From contig JAJZKH010000022.1 of assembly GCA_021850955.1 (NCBI GenBank), positions 1 to 9,161 on the forward strand: DNA of 9,161 nucleotides. The letters run 5' to 3'. This document shows, piece by piece, positions 1 through 6,648 of this stretch. The notes beneath the pieces were generated by a model that saw only the letters and a program-made list of their open reading frames with translations, was not told the origin of the DNA and searched no databases. Positions within the stretch are counted from its first letter, which is position 1; every line of letters starts with the position of its first letter. This stretch comes from Microcaldota archaeon (GTDB lineage: Archaea; Micrarchaeota; Micrarchaeia; Micrarchaeales; CABMGC01). A program made the position numbers and the translations under genes.

Positions 1-314
1 AGATTGGTAAATCGATCTATGAAGTGGATAAAGTAATATTCTCTAGAAATGCATTAGCTCATATTGAAGAAATACAAAAAATGCCTAATTCTAATTTGCC
101 AATCTGTATTTCTAAAAGTCAGTATTCCTTCCATGGAAATAAGCCAACCAGCTCTGATAATAACCTTAAAATCAATGATGTTAAGATCAATTCTGGCTCT
201 GGATTGATCATTGCATATTCTGGAGATATCATGACCATGCCTGGCTTGCCAGAAATTCCAGCGGCCTGCAATATAAATATTAATAATTATGGAAAGATTT
301 CAAATATGAATTAA
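1..314 (+). CDS. fhs: Formate--tetrahydrofolate ligase, C-terminal part (cut by window edge)
   Basis: This is the C-terminal ~104 residues of formyltetrahydrofolate synthetase, the cytoplasmic enzyme that makes 10-formyl-THF from formate, THF and ATP in one-carbon metabolism. The reading frame is open to the left edge (first full codon at base 3). The GTG at 24 is an internal Val, because the residues before it (IGKSIYE) continue the family pattern. Recognisable family segments are [11 protein letters not shown] (family: LPVCMAKTQYS), [20 protein letters not shown] (family: [21 protein letters not shown]) and a PAACNININ tail close to the usual PAA..IDID. The stop is TAA at 312-314. The gene is convergent with the methyltransferase downstream. 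A hand-counted 60-base block (181-240) is about 38% GC, higher than in the operon to the right, so this looks like resident chromosomal sequence. Identification is by motif recall and is firm. Confidence 0.93.
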   Translation, partial: [103 protein letters not shown]

Positions 315-319
315 CAATT

Positions 320-334
320 TTGAATACAATTCAA
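320..334. repeat. Short perfect inverted repeat in the fhs/methyltransferase convergent gap
   Basis: TTGAAT, three bases, ATTCAA lies six bases after the fhs stop; a flanking T-G wobble pair could extend the stem to 7 bp. It lies in the 107-base gap between two convergent genes and could fold in transcripts from either side. No U-tract follows directly, so it is not a classical intrinsic terminator, and in AT-rich DNA such a palindrome may be chance. Confidence 0.35.
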
Positions 335-421
335 GTACAAGAAGGCGCTATCCTCATAATTCAAAGAGACAAATTTTCCATACAGAATTTATCCAACGAT
401 ATCTAAAAATAACATTATATA

Positions 422-1267
422 TTATTTTAACCTATTATTTTCATAGTTCATTATTAACAACTCCTTACCTACTGGAGCGGTTTTTTTTCCAACATTGTTC
501 ATTCCATAATGTCCATCAATTGATTTTATTATAAAGTCATCATTAGTATATAATTCCCTAATATATTCGGAATCATCATAAGAAAGAAGCCAATTAAATT
601 TAGAATTATTCAATGTTTCTCTCAATAACAAATGATTAAAATTTATATGATATGTTCCTCTAATTCCATATAATTTAGAGTTTTTTTGTTTAAAATAAGG
701 AGGATCGATATATAGGAACACGTCCGAACCAAATTTTTTAGTAACGCTCTCGAAGCTTCTATTTGTAATCTTAACATTTTTTAATTTATTAGATAATTCA
801 CGAATCCTTGAAAAAGATGCAACTGTGAATCTCCCTTCAAATGATAGTTTAGAATATCCACCTGCATCTACTAATCCAGAAAAAGATATCATATTTAAAA
901 TATAAAACCTTAATGCAATTTCAAATTCACCTTTCCAATCATCTCTATTTTTTAATAAAATGAATAATTCCTTACCGTTGTCTTTATATCTATTTTTAAA
1001 ACTTTCAGCTTCATCCGCAAGGGAAAAACTCTTAGATTTAAGGGTTTTCCAAAATGCAATTAAATCACTATTGATATCATTTATCCAATATTTTCTTTCG
1101 GGATAGGCGTCCAACATTCTTAAGAAAACAGAACCTCCACCTACCATTAATTCTCTATATTCTTTATGATCAGGAATATATCCAAAAATAGTCTTTGATA
1201 ACCTAAATTTCCCCCCGGGATATCGTAAAGGTGATCTAAGAGTTTTATTTTTTTGCAATCTCTTCAA
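422..1267 (-). CDS. dam: D12-class (Dam-type) DNA N6-adenine methyltransferase
   Basis: This gene encodes a 281-aa SAM-dependent enzyme that methylates adenine N6 in a short target. The motif order is that of the D12/Dam family: PLRYPGGK at residues 13-20 (motif X), VGGG at 42-45 (SAM-binding motif I), WINDIN at 61-66, catalytic DPPY at 188-191, and the family C-terminal signature KELLIMNY. The usual E-P-F before the glycine motif reads E-L-M here. Length is typical, so the gene looks complete. The start is TTG at 1267; there is no ATG between it and the in-frame stop at 1289-1291, and a second TTG at 1258 is an alternative. An AATAAATATT element at 1284-1293 could be its TATA box, giving an almost leaderless message. 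The target sequence cannot be read from the protein; GATC is only the family's best-known site. No restriction endonuclease is adjacent, so it is an orphan or a partner of the divergent operon. Confidence 0.9.
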   Translation of the reverse strand: MKRLQKNKTLRSPLRYPGGKFRLSKTIFGYIPDHKEYRELMVGGGSVFLRMLDAYPERKYWINDINSDLIAFWKTLKSKSFSLADEAESFKNRYKDNGKELFILLKNRDDWKGEFEIALRFYILNMISFSGLVDAGGYSKLSFEGRFTVASFSRIRELSNKLKNVKITNRSFESVTKKFGSDVFLYIDPPYFKQKNSKLYGIRGTYHINFNHLLLRETLNNSKFNWLLSYDDSEYIRELYTNDDFIIKSIDGHYGMNNVGKKTAPVGKELLIMNYENNRLK

Positions 1268-1278
1268 AACTGTATTTT

Positions 1279-1387
1279 CTATGAATATTTATTATTTTCA
1301 GATGTTTTTGAATCATATGTTAAATAACCTAGATTTTTATAAATTGAAGCGCTATCTCAGGCCAATCTATAATTTGATTTTATTCAT
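1279..1387 (-). pseudogene. Probable decayed small gene upstream of the methyltransferase
   Basis: On the minus strand a strong Shine-Dalgarno AAGGAG (1400-1395) stands 7 bases before an ATG at 1387-1385. The frame stops after six codons (MNKIKL). If one A is restored in the A-run before TTATAG, and one in the A5 run before TCTAGG, the region reads MNKIKIIDWPEIALQFIKNL followed by GYLTYDSKTSENNKYS and a TAG at 1281-1279. That product is 36 aa and ends 11 bases before the methyltransferase TTG, an operon-like distance. I take this as a small gene with two single-base deletions in A-runs. Alternatives are a real six-codon leader peptide before the methyltransferase, assembly errors in homopolymers, or chance. 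No function is recognised. Confidence 0.3.
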
Positions 1388-1526
1388 GAATTAACTCCTT
1401 AATTCAAACTGATAATCAATCACATTACTTTTAATTAATTGTACTAATCTATCCTGCGTATAACAAATAAACAAATTCCATAAGTTTTCTTAATTTATTT
1501 CAATATTTAATTTAATTTTTAACTTT

Positions 1527-1739
1527 ATGAAAATTAATAATATGAATTTTTTTATAAATGAAAATTCAGATCGTTTACTTGGTGACAAAAATTTCCAAAT
1601 CTTGCCATATCAATCTTATTGGATCTTTTATATTGCAAAAATCATTCATAAATTATATGAAATTGCTGTAATTAACGACTATTTATTCCGCAATAAAAAA
1701 TATTCTTTCACAGAATTTACCGATAAGATGCTGATTTAG
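1527..1739 (+). CDS. Doubtful 70-aa hypothetical protein
   Basis: This open frame runs from ATG 1527 to TAG 1737 and encodes 70 residues rich in Ile, Asn, Tyr and Phe. A weakly hydrophobic stretch in the middle (SYWIFYIAKIIHKLYEIAVI) is not long enough or greasy enough to call a membrane segment with confidence. There is no Shine-Dalgarno; an AT-rich TATTTAATT about 20 bases upstream would allow a leaderless start, but the whole area is AT-rich. No family is recognised. It lies on the operon strand, and its stop abuts the presumed operon promoter. It could be a small accessory gene, a fragment of a lost gene, or a chance ORF. Confidence 0.25.
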   Translation: MKINNMNFFINENSDRLLGDKNFQILPYQSYWIFYIAKIIHKLYEIAVINDYLFRNKKYSFTEFTDKMLI

Positions 1740-1745
1740 ATCAGT

Positions 1746-1758
1746 AAAAAGATTTAAA
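1746..1758 (+). promoter_or_regulatory. Probable BRE/TATA promoter of the nurA-herA operon
   Basis: A purine-rich AAAAAG (BRE-like) runs into ATTTAAAT, a fair archaeal TATA box centred near 1756. Archaeal transcription starts about 25 bases downstream, near 1781, leaving a ~20-base leader that contains the GGAGGATC ribosome site at 1788-1795. A weaker TTATACTTTT at 1771-1780 would place the start at the TTG codon itself and remove the ribosome site, so I prefer the first element. Confidence 0.5.
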
Positions 1759-1787
1759 TTCTGATTGAAGTTATACTTTTAGAAGTC

Positions 1788-1795
1788 GGAGGATC
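1788..1795 (+). promoter_or_regulatory. Ribosome binding site fixing the TTG start of the NurA-like gene
   Basis: GGAGGATC matches the archaeal anti-Shine-Dalgarno (consensus GGAGGTGATC). Its GGAGG core is 7 bases before TTG 1800, which supports that non-ATG codon as the true start. Confidence 0.75.
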
Positions 1796-1799
1796 TCTC

Positions 1800-2819
1800 T
1801 TGGACACCACATTCAGTAAGTTAATCATTCATAAAGATTTCAAAGATTCAATACAGGAAGTCAGGAATAGTAAAATATACATTGGCAATCTAGGTTCTGG
1901 AAAATTTGAGTCCGAAAATGAGTTTGATCTAAATTTCGGCGACTATGAATTAGAAGGAATAACAGAATTAAAAAAATATGACCTTGATGGCAAAAATGGA
2001 AGTTTTGTTAATCAACGATTGAATAATGTAGTTGCATATGATGAATCCATTCTTAAATTTTCAAGTCTTGAAGGGGAAGGGGTTCTTACATCACATTCCA
2101 TCGTTAAACTTGATAAAAAGGACTATCTGGCGTCTAGCTATATTGTATTTCATTTCTACACTAGATCAGAAAAAATAGCCAAAGACAATAAAACTATTAG
2201 GCTGAGCGAAAATATCTCAGATTTGATAAAAGCAGATTATTCAAATGAAAGAAATAATTTTTTAGTGGAAAATGTACCAAGCAATTCTTTATTATTTATT
2301 GATGGCCCGTTAATAGGAAAAAATTTAAACGCCGATACTGTGAAATTAAATAATGCTCTCCTCCAAAAGAATATTTTTCCTATTTTTGTCGTTAAAAATA
2401 GCTCCAGTAACCTAATTACAAATAAAGTTGGAACTTTAAAAAATAATTATAATTCAGATCTTCACTGGGCTTCTATTTTTTTGGGTGACGGACAAAGAAC
2501 GAATTTTTTCCTCTATACAGATAAAATTAATAAAGAATTCTCTAAAAAATTTTGCTATATTAAATCTTTTAATAAAAGTCCTCAGAGAGTAGAGATATAC
2601 CCTAAGACATTTGAATTGTTTGAAAACGATGTTCACGAATTAATGGACTTGATTTATTATTATTTTATTGCAAATGGAAATGTGAAGAACCAACAGATCC
2701 GTCCTATTGCTATTGCTGAAAAATTTGCTAGGAATACGATTTCTATGTTCGATCTAAATGTTATTTTAAAATATACAGGATTGACTCCATCCGTTAATGA
2801 AGAGAGGTTTAATTTATGA
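1800..2819 (+). CDS. nurA: NurA-domain nuclease
   Basis: This 339-aa protein is assigned to the NurA family, Mn-dependent DNA exo/endonucleases with an RNase H-like fold that work with the HerA translocase in resecting DNA ends. The family pattern is visible but divergent. A strand plus acid, NNVVAYDES, puts D81 where NurA has its DGS motif. LLFIDGPL (D168) is the diagnostic second acid motif. E150, 18 residues before D168, is a candidate for the intervening catalytic Glu. CYIKSFNKSPQRVEIYP matches the late '..fYl...piRiE.P' segment, and IRPIAIAEKFAR matches the C-terminal 'YPypL..Ad..A' helix. The start is TTG with a strong GGAGGATC site 7 bases upstream. The stop overlaps the HerA start (ATGA, 2816-2819), so translation is coupled. 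The herA neighbour strongly supports the call. Catalytic residues are inferred by spacing, not by alignment. Confidence 0.8.
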   Translation: MDTTFSKLIIHKDFKDSIQEVRNSKIYIGNLGSGKFESENEFDLNFGDYELEGITELKKYDLDGKNGSFVNQRLNNVVAYDESILKFSSLEGEGVLTSHSIVKLDKKDYLASSYIVFHFYTRSEKIAKDNKTIRLSENISDLIKADYSNERNNFLVENVPSNSLLFIDGPLIGKNLNADTVKLNNALLQKNIFPIFVVKNSSSNLITNKVGTLKNNYNSDLHWASIFLGDGQRTNFFLYTDKINKEFSKKFCYIKSFNKSPQRVEIYPKTFELFENDVHELMDLIYYYFIANGNVKNQQIRPIAIAEKFARNTISMFDLNVILKYTGLTPSVNEERFNL

Positions 2820-4399
2820 CATGGATAGTGCAAAGTGGTGAAGAAGGATTTGTAAGACTTGTCTCGTCATCTAGAGTAGATGGAATGTTGCCTATCGGCT
2901 CTTTCCTAACCGTTGAATCAGGGAAGTCAAAATTTGTATTAAGAGTAGATAAGAGTTATCAAGAAGTTCCGTACGAACCTTCTTCTTTAGTTATTGACAT
3001 GGATCTTTCATCAATGAAAGAAGATCTCAAAAGTCAGAATATAATTTCGGCATATAGAATTAAAGATTTAAATTCGCGTGATGATGGATTAATAGATTTT
3101 ATTGAAGTATTGAGTATGGCCGAAAGATCAACCTCTGATGAAATAAATCAAGCACTAAATCAGAACCAGATTGTTGGTCCCAAGATATTCATTTCAACAA
3201 TATACTCCTCTGAGAACAAAATTCTAAAAGATAGAGACTTAAAATTAGTATCTATTAAATTACCAGAAGACGCATTTTATCATCAGATTATGATAACCGG
3301 TAAAACAGGCAGTGGTAAAACTGCGGCTATGAAATACCTCTCTCAATATTTTGCTGAAGAAATTGGAGGGGCTGTTCTAGCAATTAATGTAAAAGATAAT
3401 GACTTTCTTAGAATGAATATACCCACTTCCATAGAATCTGATTCAATTAAAAAAGAATGGCAAGCACTTGGTGGCAATAAACATGGGATTAAAAATTTTA
3501 CAGTGTTTTATCCCGCATCATCTACAGTCCCAAAGTCTGAATTGGAAAATGAAAATGTTTACAAAAAAGTTACCTTTGATATAAAAATAATTGAACCAGA
3601 ATCTCTTATAGGTTTGCTTAATAACATAACTGATGCTGCAGCTCAGAATCTACCTAGTATTTTTAGATACTGGAGAGATTCTCAAACAGAAAAAGATCCA
3701 AACAACGTAACTTTTAAAATTTTTACTAATTACATATCAAGTAAGAGAAAGGAAAGAACGTTTCAAGCAAAGAATTCAAAGGGTGAGATCATTGAGGACA
3801 TACCGATGCATCCTGGTACCATTGAAAATATAATTAGGAATCTTAATTATGCGTCTGAGTTTTTTGATAATGATGATGCTTCCAGTATTGATGTTGAACA
3901 AATCTTACAACCCGGTAAGATGTCAGTAATAGACATAGCTGACGTGAATCACGGTTTTACCTTCGGTTCAATTTTACTTAGGGATTTACTACATATGATT
4001 GTGGAAGCAAAAAAAACCAAGAGATATAAGGTTCCTGTTTTAATTGTGATTGATGAGATTCATCAGTTCTATAACAGTAATAGTTCCCGAGAAGCGCTTG
4101 GAGATTTAGACACAATTAGCAGAACTGGAAGAAGCGATAAAATTGGTGTTATTTTTGCATCCCAAAATCCTGCTGATATGCCCTCAGGTTTGTCTAATGT
4201 GATAAATACTAAATTTATGTTCAGAAGTGAGGATATGCAAGGCATTTCAAAACTTATACCATTAGGAAAAGAAGAAATGTCTAGCCTTGAACAAGGCTTT
4301 TGTGCTGCAATGATTCATAATCTGCCCCAAGTAAGAACTGTAAAATTTCCACTTTCATATGCTGGTATTTTTGGTGAGGAGAAGGAACAATATGAGTGA
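2816..4399 (+). CDS. herA: HerA-family hexameric DNA translocase ATPase
   Basis: This 527-aa protein has the HerA/FtsK-superfamily plan. An N-terminal HAS-barrel-like beta domain covers roughly residues 1-100 (GFVRLVSSSRVDGMLPIGSF...). Walker A is GKTGSGKT at 162-169, followed by GGAVLAINVKDNDF, and Walker B is VLIVIDEIHQF with D413/E414. The segment RTGRSDKIGVIFASQNPADM then matches the family 'GRKYGV..ilaSQrPsdl' region with its arginines. Known HerA proteins form hexameric rings that pump duplex DNA and stimulate NurA. Length is normal for the family and the key residues are intact, so it should be active. AGAGGT (2803-2808) lies 7 bases before ATG 2816, which overlaps the NurA stop. It shares 8 bases with the next small gene. 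This gene is likely a paralogue of the housekeeping HerA. Confidence 0.92.
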   Translation: MTWIVQSGEEGFVRLVSSSRVDGMLPIGSFLTVESGKSKFVLRVDKSYQEVPYEPSSLVIDMDLSSMKEDLKSQNIISAYRIKDLNSRDDGLIDFIEVLSMAERSTSDEINQALNQNQIVGPKIFISTIYSSENKILKDRDLKLVSIKLPEDAFYHQIMITGKTGSGKTAAMKYLSQYFAEEIGGAVLAINVKDNDFLRMNIPTSIESDSIKKEWQALGGNKHGIKNFTVFYPASSTVPKSELENENVYKKVTFDIKIIEPESLIGLLNNITDAAAQNLPSIFRYWRDSQTEKDPNNVTFKIFTNYISSKRKERTFQAKNSKGEIIEDIPMHPGTIENIIRNLNYASEFFDNDDASSIDVEQILQPGKMSVIDIADVNHGFTFGSILLRDLLHMIVEAKKTKRYKVPVLIVIDEIHQFYNSNSSREALGDLDTISRTGRSDKIGVIFASQNPADMPSGLSNVINTKFMFRSEDMQGISKLIPLGKEEMSSLEQGFCAAMIHNLPQVRTVKFPLSYAGIFGEEKEQYE

Positions 4400-4541
4400 T
4401 TCTGAAATTGAGGAAATGAGAAATATTTTCTTTGATGATAAATTTCATAGGCGTATTTTGGAACTTCTTGATAACGGTCTTAAATGTGAAGAAATAGTTG
4501 ATAAGTTGTTAGAAGAGGCTGAATTTAATGATAGAGTTTGA
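4392..4541 (+). CDS. 49-aa acidic helical protein of the operon
   Basis: This small protein has no recognised family. ATG 4392 is chosen over the in-frame ATG at 4359 because GGTGAGG (4373-4379) lies suitably upstream of it and because it gives the short overlap (8 bases) seen at the other junctions. The sequence is rich in Glu, Asp and Leu, with a probable pair of amphipathic helices (SDSEIEEMRNIFF and RRILELLDNG...EEIVDKLLEEAEF). It overlaps the ATPase gene downstream by 14 bases. The tight packing between two ATPase genes, a proper ribosome site and a sensible composition argue that it is real and stoichiometrically coupled. A role as a subunit or adaptor linking HerA to the coiled-coil ATPase is a guess from position only. 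Confidence 0.72.
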   Translation: MSDSEIEEMRNIFFDDKFHRRILELLDNGLKCEEIVDKLLEEAEFNDRV

Positions 4542-6648
4542 TTATACAATAAAACGAAATGAGGGAATTGAGATTCGAACTTTTAAACCAGAGAAAATTA
4601 AAAGTCCGCTTCCAAACATATCAGTGATTTCTGCCCCCAATTCTGCAGGTAAGAGTACTTTAATGAATATAATTGCTCTATCCCTTTTCGGGTCAGATCA
4701 AAACGCTAAATCGGTCAATTCATCCTTAAGAGAACAAATATTGTCACTAACAAACTTTGACATTCAAAAATTGACTTTTAGTATTCGAATAACTGACGAG
4801 ACTGGAATGAATGGTTTTGCAGTAAGAAAAGACAATTTTGATACGAAGGATATTACAAGAAAGGAGATTGTGGATGGTGTTGAAAAATATATAGATTCTG
4901 ATAGATTTCACAAAAATTATGAACTTATATATGATATTCCAGACAATCCACTTGAACGTCTTAAGTCTTTATTGAATAGTGTAAATATTCAGCAATTAAA
5001 ATGGAAATCAGAATTAACCACTCTTCATGATTATGTTCACAATAGTTTAAAAGAATTAATTAAGATAAATAATGAAAACAACGCTGAGGAGATACTCAAA
5101 AAGATTAGCACCGAAGAAGAAGATAAAACATATTTCTCTAATAATAAAGTTAAACTTGAACAAGAGGTATCTAAGCTTGAACAATATTATTTTTTAAGAA
5201 AATATAAAGAAACAAAAACAAAATATGACTCAATAAGTGAAGCAAGCAAAGATTTAAATTTCGAAAAAAAGAAAGGAAAAGTCCAAAAGGATATTAATTT
5301 AAATCAATTTAGGGAGAAAGCAGAACAAAATAGAAAACTAGCCGTGAAAATTGTCGAATTGAAAGTGTTAATCATACAAAATATTGAAGAAACAGAAACT
5401 TCCTTATTATCTGATTTTGTTGGAATGAAATCAAAATTAAAACAAACCCCAACAATTGAATCAGCGAGACAAGATCAACTGATTATCAAACAAATAGAGA
5501 AAAGATGCCGAAATATACAAACTCAATATTCAGAAGACTCCTCAATTGGAGAAGTTGAATTTTTTGATAAATTATCATCTTGGATTAGAGAGAATATGAG
5601 TGCTAATTATCAAATACCTGGAACCGAAATAACATTTTCAACTCTCCTTGAAAAAATGAATATATTTGTCAATTCTAACCGAGAAAGCTATAAAAAGAAG
5701 AAACAATTAGTTAATATCATTGATTGGATCAATGATTTAGATAAAGCAATCGATGAATTTGTCATAAACTCTAATGATATCGCATTAAAACATAAAGAAC
5801 TATCAAAAGCTCAACAAGAAATTAAATTTGGAGTGACATCGGAAAACAGTAAAGATCTAAATGAAGAGAAAAAAATACTTAAAGACGAATTACGGAAAAT
5901 ACTAGATAAACTTTCAAAATTTGGCATTGTAAAAGAAGACGATGTGCAATTGAGGTACAACACTTTAATGATTAGATATCCAGAATTAAATGATTTTGAT
6001 AAGCAGTCATTACAATTGATTTTTAATAACATCAATACAATTCAGGCCGATATTAAAACTTCAACTGTGAATGATATTAAAATTAACGAGAGATTAAAAC
6101 TCCTAAATAATCAATTAAATAGAGCAAGAGAAATTAAACCGCATAAATATCAGAATAAAATGAATGAACTTAACTCTCTAAAGAAAAAAATATCAGAATT
6201 GTTAGATACTTTAAACAAATGGGAACCACTTATTGATAATTATAAATCTTTCCCCGGAAAAGATACCCTGAATAGTGATTCCCGAAATTTGCTATATTTC
6301 AAGAAAGTATCTGAATACCTCGCCCATAGAATGAAATTTGTCACGCATATAAACCAAAAACATGAATTACAAGAGGTTGATTTAATTAATTCAAAATTTG
6401 TAGCAAAAGATGGTAAAATAATTCAATTTCAAGTAATGGGTACTGGTCAACGACAACTTGCATATATATTGAATAAGCTAAATTATGATGGTAAGATCAT
6501 CCTTGCTATGTTTGACGAAGTTGCAATGATGAGTCCATCTACTATGCTACCCATTATAGAAAGAATGAAAGAGCTTAAAAATGAGAGTAGATTAATTTTA
6601 GGTTTACTGGTGAGTCCAAATGAAGAGGTGAAAATTACAGGATGGTAA
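4528..6648 (+). CDS. Rad50/SMC-like ABC ATPase with coiled-coil arms, no zinc hook
   Basis: This 706-aa protein has a split ABC ATPase head around long charged helices, the SMC/Rad50/SbcC layout. The Walker A region is APNSAGKST at residues 36-44; the first Gly of GxxxxGK[ST] is Ala. Predicted coiled coil fills roughly 150-340 and 385-590, with a short non-coiled middle. The signature motif is MGTGQRQL (637-644), in place of LSGGQ. Walker B is KIILAMFDEVAMM with D663/E664. After the last strand, LILGLLVSPNEE lacks the usual switch His. There is no CxxC hook; the only Cys is C327. Rad50 is usually about 850-900 aa, so the arms are shorter. Such proteins tether or sense DNA and load nucleases. 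GAGG (4515-4518) sits 9 bases before the ATG. The overlaps on both sides place it firmly in the NurA-HerA operon. The specific subfamily is not identified. Confidence 0.82.
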   Translation: MIEFDYTIKRNEGIEIRTFKPEKIKSPLPNISVISAPNSAGKSTLMNIIALSLFGSDQNAKSVNSSLREQILSLTNFDIQKLTFSIRITDETGMNGFAVRKDNFDTKDITRKEIVDGVEKYIDSDRFHKNYELIYDIPDNPLERLKSLLNSVNIQQLKWKSELTTLHDYVHNSLKELIKINNENNAEEILKKISTEEEDKTYFSNNKVKLEQEVSKLEQYYFLRKYKETKTKYDSISEASKDLNFEKKKGKVQKDINLNQFREKAEQNRKLAVKIVELKVLIIQNIEETETSLLSDFVGMKSKLKQTPTIESARQDQLIIKQIEKRCRNIQTQYSEDSSIGEVEFFDKLSSWIRENMSANYQIPGTEITFSTLLEKMNIFVNSNRESYKKKKQLVNIIDWINDLDKAIDEFVINSNDIALKHKELSKAQQEIKFGVTSENSKDLNEEKKILKDELRKILDKLSKFGIVKEDDVQLRYNTLMIRYPELNDFDKQSLQLIFNNINTIQADIKTSTVNDIKINERLKLLNNQLNRAREIKPHKYQNKMNELNSLKKKISELLDTLNKWEPLIDNYKSFPGKDTLNSDSRNLLYFKKVSEYLAHRMKFVTHINQKHELQEVDLINSKFVAKDGKIIQFQVMGTGQRQLAYILNKLNYDGKIILAMFDEVAMMSPSTMLPIIERMKELKNESRLILGLLVSPNEEVKITGW

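Larger units (their letters stand above)
1268..1799. other. AT-rich gap between methyltransferase and nuclease operon
   Basis: This 532-base divergent intergenic region must hold promoters for both the methyltransferase and the NurA-HerA operon. It contains the decayed small gene (1279-1387, minus), a possible TATA-like element on the minus strand near 1430-1438, one doubtful 70-aa ORF (1527-1739, plus) and the operon promoter near 1746-1758. I see no tRNA, tandem repeats or CRISPR-like structure. Confidence 0.5.

Noticed and set aside
344..421. Short minus-strand frame after the methyltransferase that reads like coding sequence (around YGKFVSLNYEDSAF)
   Set aside because: Only about 25 codons, no start or ribosome site, and no family; not enough to call a gene fragment.
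2454..2636. 60-aa minus-strand frame inside the NurA-like gene
   Set aside because: It lies wholly within a well-supported gene, has no ribosome site and no recognisable features.
5811..6035. 74-aa minus-strand frame inside the coiled-coil ATPase gene
   Set aside because: Low-complexity Ser/Leu/Phe composition, as expected from the antisense of Lys/Glu-rich coiled coil.
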